Counted from the first letter of the stretch, positions 15,736 to 23,205 are shown. The stretch: DNA of 29,765 nt from Firmicutes bacterium UBA3553 (GCA_002381185.1 DFOA01000022.1:1-29765); one strand, 5' to 3'. A program made the numbers and translations. Notes: a model not told the origin generated them from the letters alone.

Positions 15736-16194
15736 TTAAAACCACTCGTTATTTTTATTAAAAAACCCCAACATTTTTTCAATAGCTCCATCATGCAGCC
15801 TGTATATATGACTCCTGTCATAATGCATGCTGCTGCTTATCATCCAAATTTTATACTTTTTAAAATATCTTAGTTCAATAATCCTTTGCTCGTTATGCTC
15901 CAGGCAATCTAATAATACTCTTATTACATTGCGTTTTCTTAATAACTTATCAAGCCTGCTGTTCAGCTTGTCCATTTCCTGCGCATATGTAATCATTATT
16001 TTTTCAACACTATAGTAAACCGTATCTGCTATACCACTTCCGCCCGGAGTGCTGGGCAAACATGGTATACTTATATCTTTTTGAACTTCATATAGATTGC
16101 AAATTTCCTCATTAACTCCTTCAATTTCATCCTCTAAATATGTGTAGCTGTATAGTAAATCTTTGAGCTTTTTTTCCCTCTCGATGTCTCTCAT
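15736..16194 (-). CDS. ArpU/RinA-like late transcription activator (sigma-related)
   Basis: A 152-residue protein in which residues 1-100 are a charged coiled coil (KLKDLLYSYTYLEDEIEGVN and MDKLNSRLDKLLRKRNVIRV). The C-terminal third is a sigma-70 region 4-like helix-turn-helix: LDCLEHNEQRIIELRYFKKY followed by a short SSMHYDRSHIYRLHDGAIEKM recognition unit. The 'H..ei.e..R.iielrY' pattern is that of phage late regulators such as ArpU, RinA and DUF1492 proteins. It is the last early gene before the junction to the late operon, where such activators sit. It likely turns on packaging and head genes. Confidence 0.8.
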   Translation of the reverse strand: MRDIEREKKLKDLLYSYTYLEDEIEGVNEEICNLYEVQKDISIPCLPSTPGGSGIADTVYYSVEKIMITYAQEMDKLNSRLDKLLRKRNVIRVLLDCLEHNEQRIIELRYFKKYKIWMISSSMHYDRSHIYRLHDGAIEKMLGFFNKNNEWF

Positions 16195-16207
16195 CCCATC
16201 ACCTCTC

Positions 16208-16339
16208 TTATAAATAGCCCATATATCCTGTCTTAATTCTTGCCCTGTTCCCGGTTAAATAATAACTGTGTTTGGTTTTTATAACTTTATAACCGCACAG
16301 CTTCATACTCTCCGCTTCAATTTTGCTCAACTTCACCAT
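16208..16339 (-). CDS. Small phage protein, 43 aa
   Basis: A 43-residue basic ORF (MVKLSKIEAESMKLCGYKVI ... TGNRARIKTGYMGYL) starts at ATG 16339 with a good AAGGGGGTG ribosome site and stops at 16208, 13 bases before the late activator gene. It fills the gap between SSB and the late activator on the same strand. No known motif is seen. Its compact, basic make-up suggests a small nucleic-acid-associated protein, but that is a guess. Confidence 0.65.
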   Translation of the reverse strand: MVKLSKIEAESMKLCGYKVIKTKHSYYLTGNRARIKTGYMGYL

Positions 16340-16351
16340 GGCTGCACCCCC

Positions 16352-16753
16352 TTAAAACGGTATGTCCTCATCATCCACCGGAGTAAATATATCTTCATCA
16401 GGCATGTCATATTTTTTTCCGTCCAGGAATTCAACCCTGTCAGCTATTACTCCTGTCTTATATTGCTTATTATTATTTTTATCCACATATGAGTTAGTTG
16501 TTATTCTACCTTGTACACAGCATTTGCTGCCCTTGTGGAGATAATTAGCACAATTTTCTGCAATCTTGCCAAACACAGTAATGTATATAAAATCTGCAGT
16601 TGGCTTCCCCTGTGAAATTGCTTCCTGCTTTTTATCACCAAAAAGCTCCTTGTCCACTGCCAAGGTAATATTTGTTACTGCCATGCCAGAAGCGGGAATG
16701 AATCTCAGCTCCGGATCTCTTACCAACCTGCCTATAAGTATAACACTATTCAC
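16352..16753 (-). CDS. ssb: Single-stranded DNA-binding protein
   Basis: A 133-residue SSB. It starts at GTG (16751-16753) with AGGTGA seven bases upstream. Its OB-fold core begins MNSVILIGRLVRDPELRFIP and continues TADFIYITVFGKIAENCANY, with the KGSKCCVQGRITTNSYVD strand typical of bacterial and phage SSBs. The C-terminal tip DDEDIPF is the acidic peptide that binds partner replication and repair proteins. It protects single-stranded DNA during phage replication. It overlaps the upstream gene by 8 bases. Confidence 0.96.
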   Translation of the reverse strand: MNSVILIGRLVRDPELRFIPASGMAVTNITLAVDKELFGDKKQEAISQGKPTADFIYITVFGKIAENCANYLHKGSKCCVQGRITTNSYVDKNNNKQYKTGVIADRVEFLDGKKYDMPDEDIFTPVDDEDIPF

Positions 16754-16964
16754 TAGACTTCACCTGCTTTCCTCTTGCAGGTACAACTTCATATTTTGCG
16801 CTGTTATAGCTATTCAAGTGCTCAATACTATCAAATTCATTCATTGACTCTTCACCATTATCATATTTAATTCTGCCATTTTTTACTTTATATTTCTTCC
16901 CAAGCGTTGCACCCTTCCCAGGGTTAAAATCCTTTGTACATATTACCGTTGCATTCCATATCAT
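16746..16964 (-). CDS. Small hypothetical protein, 72 aa
   Basis: A 72-residue protein (MIWNATVICTKDFNPGKGAT ... HLNSYNSAKYEVVPARGKQV) with a beta-barrel-like pattern of short strands (YKVKNGRIKYDNGEES), perhaps SH3-like. It starts at ATG 16964 in an ATGA overlap with the upstream gene and follows a GGAGGTAC site. It precedes SSB with an 8-base overlap, so the three genes are translationally linked. The function is unknown. Confidence 0.75.
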   Translation of the reverse strand: MIWNATVICTKDFNPGKGATLGKKYKVKNGRIKYDNGEESMNEFDSIEHLNSYNSAKYEVVPARGKQVKSSE

Positions 16965-17704
16965 GATTGTACCTCCACTCTTTCAAATTCTATAACCCAC
17001 ACCCACGGATTCGCTTTCCAGCCATAGCGGTAAAGGTCTTGTTTTTTTATTGTACTGTCCCATAAGATAACAAATTTCGATTGATACATAGATAATCCAT
17101 CTTTAGCTCCATGGCAATCTCTTGCTGTTGCCTTAGGAAATGGTGTACCAGAATTTAAATCAACCCCTTCATTTTTAGCCTGTTCTGATGTTATATCCTG
17201 CAACCTCTCAACTCTAACGTTAGTAACTTTAAGAAACAGTCGGGCTGCTTCCTTCGGCATAAAATACGGGGACTGCCATCCGTTTTTATAATAAAACTTT
17301 TCAAATTTATCAAAACGACTTGGCTTAAATTCCACCTGCAATTCACAATGATTATCTGCTTTAAATCTAATCATCATACAAAATTCCGGACTTAAATCAT
17401 GTATTTGCCATGTTTCTTGCACATATAGAATATCTCCGACTTTATATTTAGGTTTTACCACATTGCTACGAACTCCCCATACATCATGTGCACCCCTGGA
17501 ATATAGACATACGCCTGTTTCAATGTTTCCTGTAAAATATTCTCCTAATGAGTAACCGCTCCAATCTGGATTATATCCATCTTTCATTTCAAACTTAAAA
17601 GGATTTCTCCTTGTAACTGTCTTTCTATTTTCTAGTGTTGCCTGTGTCATTTCCGTGTTGAACAGTATCGGCTTGGCTATTTTCAATAGTTCTTCTCGGT
17701 TCAT
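16961..17704 (-). CDS. ASCH/PUA-like phage protein
   Basis: A 247-residue protein starting at ATG 17704 (MNREELLKIAKPILFNTEMT), preferred to the frame's first start at 17743 because a GGGGG site sits seven bases upstream. The segment ILFNTEMTQATLENRKTVTRR is the hallmark of phage ASCH/PUA-like proteins; the later KYKVGDILYVQETWQ and ARLFLKVTNVRVERLQDITS match the same fold, and the C-terminus has WVIEFERV. The domain is expected to bind RNA or modified nucleotides. Its role in phage biology is unclear. It lies among replication-linked genes. Confidence 0.75.
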   Translation of the reverse strand: MNREELLKIAKPILFNTEMTQATLENRKTVTRRNPFKFEMKDGYNPDWSGYSLGEYFTGNIETGVCLYSRGAHDVWGVRSNVVKPKYKVGDILYVQETWQIHDLSPEFCMMIRFKADNHCELQVEFKPSRFDKFEKFYYKNGWQSPYFMPKEAARLFLKVTNVRVERLQDITSEQAKNEGVDLNSGTPFPKATARDCHGAKDGLSMYQSKFVILWDSTIKKQDLYRYGWKANPWVWVIEFERVEVQS

Positions 17705-17708
17705 CTCT

Positions 17709-17945
17709 TTACCCCCAGTGCCCATTTTTCTTAAGTATTTCAATTACTTCATCTGCGTATGGTTCGTCTGTGTTGATGACTAGGTATGTATTTTTTGGTT
17801 TTTTACCGTCCGCAGCTCTTCCTTTTTTTATGTCTTCTAGGTCGTTATCAAGCATTGCTCCCTTAAATGATGAATTTATATATTTTAGATAATCTTCAAT
17901 TTTTATAACTATATGCTTAATCTTTATTCCTTCTGTATTAGCCAT
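17709..17945 (-). CDS. Hypothetical protein, 78 aa
   Basis: A 78-residue protein starting at ATG 17945 (MANTEGIKIKHIVIKIEDYL), five bases after GGAGGTTG; an upstream ATG at 17957 is less likely. It contains IKIEDYLKYINSSFKGAMLD and ends LKKNGHWG. It is mixed helix and strand, with no motif I can name. It lies 4 bases before the ASCH-like gene on the same strand. Confidence 0.7.
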   Translation of the reverse strand: MANTEGIKIKHIVIKIEDYLKYINSSFKGAMLDNDLEDIKKGRAADGKKPKNTYLVINTDEPYADEVIEILKKNGHWG

Positions 17946-17982
17946 TTCAACCTCCATTCTTATTTGGGCATATCAATCAGCA

Positions 17983-18180
17983 CTAATACCTAAACCTTGT
18001 CTGATCACACTGTTTACCTCCGTTCTTTGGTGCCAGGCAGCCGTCATGTCCGAAGCCGTCCATGTACTGGCGTTGCTTTTTATTAATTTCTCCAAGTTTC
18101 TGCTTAAACTTGGCATATGTACTGCAGCTGTCGTGGCAGCCTAATTTTCTATCTTTACAATTCAAACAATTTTCACTCAT
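17983..18180 (-). CDS. Small Cys-rich protein, 65 aa
   Basis: A 65-residue protein starting at ATG 18180, inside the last 8 bases of the initiator gene; a GTG at 18195 is the alternative start. It has MSENCLNCKDRKLGCHDSC, a cluster of four cysteines and a histidine that suits one zinc site, then a basic helix and CLAPKNGGKQCDQTRFRY. This CxxC...CHxxC pattern is common in small Firmicutes phage proteins next to replication genes. The function is unknown. Confidence 0.7.
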   Translation of the reverse strand: MSENCLNCKDRKLGCHDSCSTYAKFKQKLGEINKKQRQYMDGFGHDGCLAPKNGGKQCDQTRFRY

Positions 18181-19105
18181 GATTTTGATTCTCACTCCTC
18201 TTAGCGGCCATATCTTTAAGTAGCTTTTCTTTTCGCTTTTCAGCCAAGGCCTCCATTTCGCTTTCGCTCAGGCGATCACTCTGGATGTGATTATGAAACT
18301 TGTTAGCAGGCTTTGGCTTGTCCTGCGTATTACCTTGATTTTGTTTATTGTTAAAGTTATTCTTATACTTGCCTTCCAGGGCAAAAGTAACCTTATTGCT
18401 GTTAATGCAGAAATCAAAGTCTGCTTTCCAGCCTCTGTCGTTATCACCAGTGCAGAATTCAGAATCATTTATGATTTTAAAAGCTGCTTCAATTTGCTCG
18501 AAAGTATACATTGCGAGCAGTTTTTTAATGCTTGTCTTCCTGGTATCGGTAAGCTTCACCGGCTTAGGCAGCTTAGGGCATGTTTTTATGTACAGGTCCA
18601 TAACCTTTTCATAAGAATCTTTTTTCACTTGTTTCTCTGGCTGTCCTTCCTCCTGTTCCGGGTCGGAATGACATAGATTATTATTTATATATATATTATT
18701 ATTTATATTATTCTCTCGGACATTTTTGTCCTCACCTATTGGACATTTTTGTCCGTACGTGCGGACATTTTTGTCCTCACCTAAAAATAAATTATCAGCA
18801 CATGCAGATGATGAACTGCCTGCCAATTTTATGTATCGTTTCAAAATTTCCTTTGTGCCGGTTTTATATTGATATTCAACAGTAATGTAACCTTTCTTGC
18901 TAAGAATGTTTAACCATCTGCGTATGGTCCTATCAGTTGTGTTGTATAACTCTGTAAAATAATCATTGTTGGCCCAGCAATAACCTTTTTCATTGCATAA
19001 AGCCGTTATTTCAGAATAAAAAAGTTTGGCATTAGACGGAATCTCATTGTCATATCTAATGCTTGCCGGTATTATGGCATAAAAGCCTTTAATGATTTCA
19101 CTCAT
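18173..19105 (-). CDS. Phage replication initiator (helix-turn-helix replisome organiser)
   Basis: A 310-residue initiator. Residues 1-95 form a winged helix (FYAIIPASIRYDNEIPSNAK, NNDYFTELYNTTDRTIRRWL, LSKKGYITVEYQYKTGTKEI). Residues 110-150 are a low-complexity linker encoded by the iteron and AT-rich DNA, with GEDKNVR repeated. Residues ~165-260 are the conserved C-terminal domain of these organisers (LAMYTFEQIEAAFKIINDSE, then RGWKADFDFCINSNK). It should bind the origin and recruit the host helicase. No DnaC-type loader gene is seen nearby, so the host loader may be used. Start ATG 19105 follows AGGTGATTAG. Confidence 0.88.
   Translation of the reverse strand: MSEIIKGFYAIIPASIRYDNEIPSNAKLFYSEITALCNEKGYCWANNDYFTELYNTTDRTIRRWLNILSKKGYITVEYQYKTGTKEILKRYIKLAGSSSSACADNLFLGEDKNVRTYGQKCPIGEDKNVRENNINNNIYINNNLCHSDPEQEEGQPEKQVKKDSYEKVMDLYIKTCPKLPKPVKLTDTRKTSIKKLLAMYTFEQIEAAFKIINDSEFCTGDNDRGWKADFDFCINSNKVTFALEGKYKNNFNNKQNQGNTQDKPKPANKFHNHIQSDRLSESEMEALAEKRKEKLLKDMAAKRSENQNHE
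18675..18776. other. Candidate phage replication origin inside the initiator gene
   Basis: Three copies of GGACATTTTTGTCC lie at 18718-18731, 18741-18754 and 18763-18776, about 22-23 bases apart, each a dyad GGACA-N4-TGTCC. Next to them (18675-18713) is a run of almost pure A/T. Iterons beside an AT-rich melting tract inside the initiator gene is the lambda O arrangement. Copies 1 and 3 are also followed by the same TCACCTA. The repeats are seen; origin function is inferred. Confidence 0.75.
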
Positions 19106-19543
19106 CTAATCACCTGCACTCACATGAAAAAACTTTGCGGCAAGATTCTTCTTTGCTGCTATGCCCTTCTTGTTTTTGCTGCAGGCAATAGAAATAACCT
19201 TCCTGCAGTCAGCTCTGTCCTTGCAGTAATACGGTACCAACTCCGGATCAGCTTCGGCGTACTTGAAAATCTCACCACAAAAATCTGTATTCAATGAATA
19301 AATCATAATTTTGTTCATGTCATTCAAATTACCCATGAGAGTATTTATAAAACTCGGCGGACAGCTTCCTGCTCTGCACTCATAAAACTTCAAATTCCCT
19401 TTGCGCTTCAACTCCGGGAAGTTGCACAGCCTGCACTTTTCTATCAGCTGCCCACTCTCATCAGTTGCACAAACATAACCTGTTGTTGCAGCTTTCGTAC
19501 CCTTGTTAAATTGCATTCCGCATTTAGTGTAATAAACAGACAT
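19106..19543 (-). CDS. Cys-rich hypothetical protein, 145 aa
   Basis: A 145-residue protein with many cysteines: ATTGYVCATDES, KCRLCNFPE, FYECRAGSCPPS, YYCKDRADCRKVISIACSK. At least two zinc sites could be built. It abuts the initiator gene (ending one base before its start) and starts at ATG 19543 after GGAGGTTTG. It has no motif I recognise beyond the zinc-binding pattern. A DNA- or RNA-binding accessory role in replication is possible but not shown. Confidence 0.7.
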   Translation of the reverse strand: MSVYYTKCGMQFNKGTKAATTGYVCATDESGQLIEKCRLCNFPELKRKGNLKFYECRAGSCPPSFINTLMGNLNDMNKIMIYSLNTDFCGEIFKYAEADPELVPYYCKDRADCRKVISIACSKNKKGIAAKKNLAAKFFHVSAGD

Positions 19544-19596
19544 ACAAACCTCCTATTTATGCAATTTTCAACTCTTTTTTAAGTACAACAATCAAA

Positions 19597-19648
19597 GGTA
19601 GGTGATTTCATACATTTTTATAAATTTTTAATGTATAAAATCACTACC
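19597..19648. repeat. Long imperfect inverted repeat in an intergenic gap
   Basis: The left arm GGTAGGTGATTTCATACATT (19597-19616) matches the reverse of AATGTATAAAATCACTACC (19630-19648) with one gap and one mismatch, giving a stem of about 19 bp and a short AT loop. It lies in the 174-base gap between the Cys-rich gene and the 234-residue gene, both on minus. On the plus side it is followed by TGTTTTTACTG. It could be a terminator, a protein-binding dyad or an RNA element. Confidence 0.6.
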
Positions 19649-19717
19649 TGTTTTTACTGTATTTTTATTGACTAATTAAGTATTCCAACGAAATCACACC
19701 CATTCCATAAACTTGAA

Positions 19718-20422
19718 TTAAGCAAACACATTAATAGTTACTTCAAATGCTTCAAGTGTATCCTCTATGTACTCCTGAAGCTCTTTCATGGTGTCAATTT
19801 TCCATTTGCCTCCGTCAGCTTCAAACAAGGAGCAATAACCACCCTCTTTAAGTCTGAATACAAAGCTGCTTTCAACAGGTTCTATCTCTGTGAAGGTCCT
19901 GTAAGGTCGTAGATTAACCGGGTTAGGGAGAACCACATCAACTAAGCCTTTTGTTGATTGCTTTATAGTGATTTCCTGTGACACTCCGTTGTCACCAACA
20001 GTTCTCACTGCATTGTCAGACATGTTGCCAATATATGATAGTACTCTTTCTAAATCCACTGTTGATTCAAAGCCAGACTGCAGCATGATATTAAATTGCT
20101 CTCTCGGAATAAACTGGTTAAAAGATAAATTGATTTTATCCGGCTCACATATTGCATACACTTCCCTTTCATTATCGTCATTGAGCGGTGAAAGAAATTC
20201 TATCCTGTCATAATCGACAATATGTATGAAACTATCTTCATATGTGCTGTCACAATCAGTTTCTATGTATTCCAGAAGTCCGGTTATACTTTTAAAACGA
20301 AGTGGCTCTGGAGCTTTATAATCGTATCTTTTTAAATTTCTGTCACTGAATTTTTTACCGTTAATGTCAACTACCTCAGGTGCTGACAATCCTACTATGT
20401 ACTGTGCTAATTCTTTTAACAT
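19718..20422 (-). CDS. Hypothetical phage protein, 234 aa
   Basis: A 234-residue protein beginning MLKELAQYIVGLSAPEVVDI, with DSFIHIVDYDRIEFLSPLND and a strand-rich C-terminus (SSFVFRLKEGGYCSLFEADG). It is downstream of a 'replication terminator' family gene by 14 bases, and in Firmicutes prophages the two genes usually travel as a pair, which suggests a shared role in early phage DNA metabolism. I recognise the pairing but not a named domain; DUF2303 is a weak possibility. It lies on the lytic strand and starts at ATG 20422 after GGAGGATG. Confidence 0.65.
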   Translation of the reverse strand: MLKELAQYIVGLSAPEVVDINGKKFSDRNLKRYDYKAPEPLRFKSITGLLEYIETDCDSTYEDSFIHIVDYDRIEFLSPLNDDNEREVYAICEPDKINLSFNQFIPREQFNIMLQSGFESTVDLERVLSYIGNMSDNAVRTVGDNGVSQEITIKQSTKGLVDVVLPNPVNLRPYRTFTEIEPVESSFVFRLKEGGYCSLFEADGGKWKIDTMKELQEYIEDTLEAFEVTINVFA

Positions 20423-20436
20423 TTCTCATCCTCCGA

Positions 20437-20760
20437 TTATTTTATATTTGTAATTTTTGCTTCTTTCTTGTCAAACATGCTTTGCTGTCTAACTTCATTC
20501 AGATGCAGCTTGCCATCGCCGTCCTTGCCCATGAGAATCAATGTTTCGATTCCACGTTCTGGAGCAAGGCTTGTCTTAGCTGCAACGCTGGTACTGATTG
20601 AATCCCTGTTTTCATTTGGCTTAAAACTAATTTGCAGGGTTATTTTTCGCTCTTTTTTAGGATCAGTATTCTTGTCGGCAATATTAAGAGCAACCTTTTC
20701 TAATTCTCTGTTGAGCTTATCAAGTATTTCTCCGTCTGCTAAATTCAATAAATTAACCAT
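20437..20760 (-). CDS. Phage replication terminator-family protein
   Basis: A 107-residue protein: ADGEILDKLNRELEKVALNI, then DKNTDPKKERKITLQISFKP, then SVAAKTSLAPERGIETLILM. The pattern DPKKxRKIT-x-x-x-FKP is a recognisable mark of a small Firmicutes prophage family often annotated as replication terminator protein, though that name is not supported by function in phages. It is an early gene on the minus strand with GGAGGTG upstream of ATG 20760. Confidence 0.75.
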   Translation of the reverse strand: MVNLLNLADGEILDKLNRELEKVALNIADKNTDPKKERKITLQISFKPNENRDSISTSVAAKTSLAPERGIETLILMGKDGDGKLHLNEVRQQSMFDKKEAKITNIK

Positions 20761-20793
20761 ATATTATTTCACCTCCTTCGTTATTGTTTTTAT

Positions 20794-20919
20794 CTACACG
20801 GTTTCAGGACAAGATAGCCAGTCCTCATAAATATCACATTCTGAACACTTGGGACATTCATATATATAATCCCAATTACCACATGGACCACCTATAATTT
20901 CACAAGTATGATCAGCCAC
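20794..20919 (-). CDS. Small zinc-binding protein, 41 aa
   Basis: A GTG-started ORF (20917-20919) of 41 residues: MADHTCEIIGGPCGNWDYIY then ECPKCSECDIYEDWLSCPET. Six cysteines, including CPKC, support a zinc site. It starts two bases after the stop of the upstream gene, with GGTGA as ribosome site, and ends 33 bases before the next gene. It is too small for routine gene finding, but the cysteine spacing and position support it. The function is unknown. Confidence 0.7.
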   Translation of the reverse strand: MADHTCEIIGGPCGNWDYIYECPKCSECDIYEDWLSCPETV

Positions 20920-20920
20920 T

Positions 20921-21259
20921 TTATTTCACCGTTCCTTTGCAGGCAAGCTGCAGCTCTTCTGACAACTCAACAAGCCTTTTATCACATCTAATGATTTTCT
21001 TTCCAGCCTGTTTTTTAGCATTTAGCACTTTGCCCATTTCACACAACACTTCATCCCTGGATCTAACAACATGCTCTTCATCATCAACTGAAGCAGCCAA
21101 TCCCATATTTTTCACCTTGTCCATAGTGATTCCTAGCTGCGATCTCTTGCTGTAAACATCGTTAATGTTGATTCCCATTACCTGAGAAATTTCCTTGTTG
21201 CTTTTGCCTGCATAAACCAATTCCCTCAATTTTGCTGTGCTTTCATCATTCCATTTCAT
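20921..21259 (-). CDS. GcrA/Myb-like helix-turn-helix DNA-binding protein
   Basis: A 112-residue protein whose first 50 residues (MKWNDESTAKLRELVYAGKS, NKEISQVMGININDVYSKRS) form a GcrA/Myb-like helix-turn-helix. The pattern W-[ND]-x2-x-x-x-L-x-x-L-x-x-G-x-S-x-x-x-I-x2-x-M is the usual phage form. The C-terminal half is a charged helical region (QAGKKIIRCDKRLVELSEEL). It is probably an early regulator or a phage DNA-binding accessory protein. ATG 21259 follows AGGAGG. Confidence 0.7.
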   Translation of the reverse strand: MKWNDESTAKLRELVYAGKSNKEISQVMGININDVYSKRSQLGITMDKVKNMGLAASVDDEEHVVRSRDEVLCEMGKVLNAKKQAGKKIIRCDKRLVELSEELQLACKGTVK

Positions 21260-21341
21260 TCTTATTTCCTCCTTCTCCTCAACTTTTAAAAATTTATAAA
21301 ATTATTGATTTATCTACTTATTTGTGTTAAAATATATTTGG

Positions 21342-21818
21342 TTAGTTAGTCGCCTCTGTGCGGCTTTCTTTTTTTACCCTGACATCATGCCAAAGGATTA
21401 TAGATGTCAGTTTGTTATTGACAATCCTCATATCATCAATGTGATTATTAAGTACATTCTCTTCTAAGTCATCAATTACTCCATCAGACATGATTTCTTT
21501 GATGCCCTCAATTATAGGTGCAAGCTTGTCCTTTGCAAGGATGCCCTGAAAAACCATGTCAACCTCAGTCTTAGGAACAATCACATCCGGCAGATACTTT
21601 CCAAGAACACTGTTAGTCTTTAAATGCCACCAGGCTAGTAATGGTGACCTGTATAATTCAGCCATACTGTCTACAATATCATCTGGCACTCTTGATTTTC
21701 CGTTTTCATAATCACTTAAGGTCCGTGGGCTCACATTCAAAAATTCTGCTGCTTCCTCTTGCTTAATACCTGCACTTTCCCTGCATGTTTTATAATAAAG
21801 CATGCATACTTTACTCAT
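21342..21818 (-). CDS. XRE-family transcriptional regulator, early operon
   Basis: A 158-residue protein with an N-terminal XRE helix-turn-helix (KTCRESAGIKQEEAAEFLNV, then PRTLSDYENGKSRVPDDIV). The C-terminal 90 residues are helical with DDLEENVLNNHIDDM and no LexA-type or ImmA-sensitive motif I recognise. Start ATG 21818 has AGAGGAG ten bases upstream. It is transcribed with the early genes and is a third XRE gene in this phage, separate from the repressor/Cro pair. It could control early or middle gene timing. Confidence 0.85.
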   Translation of the reverse strand: MSKVCMLYYKTCRESAGIKQEEAAEFLNVSPRTLSDYENGKSRVPDDIVDSMAELYRSPLLAWWHLKTNSVLGKYLPDVIVPKTEVDMVFQGILAKDKLAPIIEGIKEIMSDGVIDDLEENVLNNHIDDMRIVNNKLTSIILWHDVRVKKESRTEATN

Positions 21819-21872
21819 TCAAAATCAGCTCCTCTCATGTTAAAATCAATTCATAAACATCACTTCAAATCC

Positions 21873-22202
21873 TCATACAACTCTTTTAATTTTTTTCTCG
21901 TCGCAAACAAAACTCCTCTCATTCTCACATGCAGGCACGGGCTTTGTTTCTACAACTGTTCCGCAATGACGGCAGGTTACTACCAAAAGATGATCCAAAG
22001 CCCATGCACTGTACCCACACTTCGGACAAGTGTATTCTCTCATATGTTTCTTTCCTCCTCTCTTCTTTAGTAATCTTCTAAACTTCCTGGTGTCATATAG
22101 CACCTCATCCCAACAGCCGATAAATATGATGCTTACTGTTGTTATAAGGAATGACTGAATTATAATTGTTAAAATTTCAGAATGCTTTATCATTAGTTCC
22201 AT
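21873..22202 (-). CDS. Membrane-anchored zinc-ribbon protein
   Basis: A 109-residue protein if ATG 22202 (MELMIKHSEILTIIIQSFLI) is the start; the longer frame would need a TTG at 22232. The first 35 residues are a membrane helix (ILTIIIQSFLITTVSIIFIG), then a basic stretch (RKFRRLLKKRGGKKHMREY), then a zinc ribbon with YTCPKCGYSAWALDHLLVVT followed by CRHCGTVVETKPV. It should sit on the inner face of the membrane with the ribbon in the cytoplasm. The function is unknown. It lies in the early operon. Confidence 0.7.
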   Translation of the reverse strand: MELMIKHSEILTIIIQSFLITTVSIIFIGCWDEVLYDTRKFRRLLKKRGGKKHMREYTCPKCGYSAWALDHLLVVTCRHCGTVVETKPVPACENERSFVCDEKKIKRVV

Positions 22203-22206
22203 AGGT

Positions 22207-22500
22207 TCACCATCTGTTTTCAATAGTTTCAATAAGTAAAGTCAATCTTTCTAGCTCTTTTATGTCGTCCTGAATAAATTTATCTATTTCTACTTTACTT
22301 CCGAACATTTTTATATGTGCTTCATTATGTTCTAAGTCGTATGTTTTCATGATAGACTCAATACGTTCTTTATTCTCTTCTCTATGCTTTTTTTGTCTTT
22401 TCAAGCCTTCTCTAATCAAATAAATGTCATCGAAGTCTAATTCCAACAAATCATACTTATTTTCATTAACATCAGATTTCTTACTTTTTTTAATTTTCAT
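22207..22500 (-). CDS. Hypothetical protein, 97 aa, coiled coil
   Basis: A 97-residue charged protein: basic N-terminus MKIKKSKKSDVNENKYDLLE, then a predicted coiled coil (FDDIYLIREGLKRQKKHREE, IQDDIKELERLTLLIETI). It overlaps the upstream gene by 4 bases and precedes the membrane-anchored ribbon gene by 4 bases, so it is translationally coupled in the early operon. No named family was recognised. Confidence 0.7.
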   Translation of the reverse strand: MKIKKSKKSDVNENKYDLLELDFDDIYLIREGLKRQKKHREENKERIESIMKTYDLEHNEAHIKMFGSKVEIDKFIQDDIKELERLTLLIETIENRW

Positions 22501-22700
22501 GCTCCGTCAGCCTCTGCTTTCTTTGGTTTATACTTGCCGGCTGCAATAGCATTTGCCGCGATTATTTCCATTCGTTTAATTGCCTTTGCCTTATCTTCCG
22601 GACCTTTATCCCTGCAGTCATCATCACAGATCATAATGTGTGTATTGCCTACCTTGAAATCTTCAACAATATTTCCTATAGGTATTTGCGCTTTAATCAT
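22497..22700 (-). CDS. Hypothetical protein, 67 aa
   Basis: A 67-residue protein (MIKAQIPIGNIVEDFKVGNT, then HIMICDDDCRDKGPEDKAKA) with a small beta unit carrying a CDDDC motif and a basic C-terminal helix (RMEIIAANAIAAGKYKPKKA). It overlaps both neighbours: 4 bases with the next gene and 8 with the previous one. ATG 22700 has GGAGGTAG upstream. The function is unknown; the CDDDC could bind metal. Confidence 0.7.
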   Translation of the reverse strand: MIKAQIPIGNIVEDFKVGNTHIMICDDDCRDKGPEDKAKAIKRMEIIAANAIAAGKYKPKKAEADGA

Positions 22701-23205
22701 CTACTACCTCCAAACCCTTGATTTGATTGTATTCATTCCACCAATTAATGACTTTTTCCATTTCATTAGTACGTATAATTTCCTTATCCCCGACCTTTCT
22801 GTATCCTTGAAAATCTTCAAACTTATCACTCATGCGTTCTTCAAGCTCTTCAAGAAATTCTTTGTCATCCTCGTCTGGGTCTTTTAATTCCCTGTAGTAT
22901 ATAAGATCATTCCAACAGTCTACAGTTTCTTCCACATCATCAAAATCTATAAGATAATTCAGAAAAGAATAACCATTCATCCAACTAAAGCCACATCGAG
23001 CAAACCAACGTTGTGCTAAGTCCCTTTCGTCAGATCCGTTCGAATATGTTCCGCACACCAAGTCACCTATGAAGTTTTCTAAGAGCTTTGATACGGTAAG
23101 ACCTGCACAACCAGCCTTTTCGCATAGTCTTTTAACGTCTGCGTCAGATAAATTAAAGCTGATATTTCTTGCTCTGATTGTCTTAATCTCATCCCTTTGT
23201 CCCAT
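22693..23205 (-). CDS. Hypothetical protein with ribbon-helix-helix-like N-terminus, 170 aa
   Basis: A 170-residue acidic protein, the first gene of the minus-strand early block after the antisense plus-strand gene. Residues 10-50 (RARNISFNLSDADVKRLCEK, AGLTVSKLLENFIGDLV) resemble a ribbon-helix-helix or plant-type ParD-like N-terminus. The rest is acidic and aromatic-rich (QRWFARCGFSWMNGYSFLNY), with WNDLIYYRELKDPDEDDKEF. ATG 23205 follows AAGGAGAG. It could be a small phage transcription factor. No promoter of good quality was found just upstream on the minus strand, so it may be transcribed from the Cro promoter at 24155-24183. Confidence 0.65.
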   Translation of the reverse strand: MGQRDEIKTIRARNISFNLSDADVKRLCEKAGCAGLTVSKLLENFIGDLVCGTYSNGSDERDLAQRWFARCGFSWMNGYSFLNYLIDFDDVEETVDCWNDLIYYRELKDPDEDDKEFLEELEERMSDKFEDFQGYRKVGDKEIIRTNEMEKVINWWNEYNQIKGLEVVDD

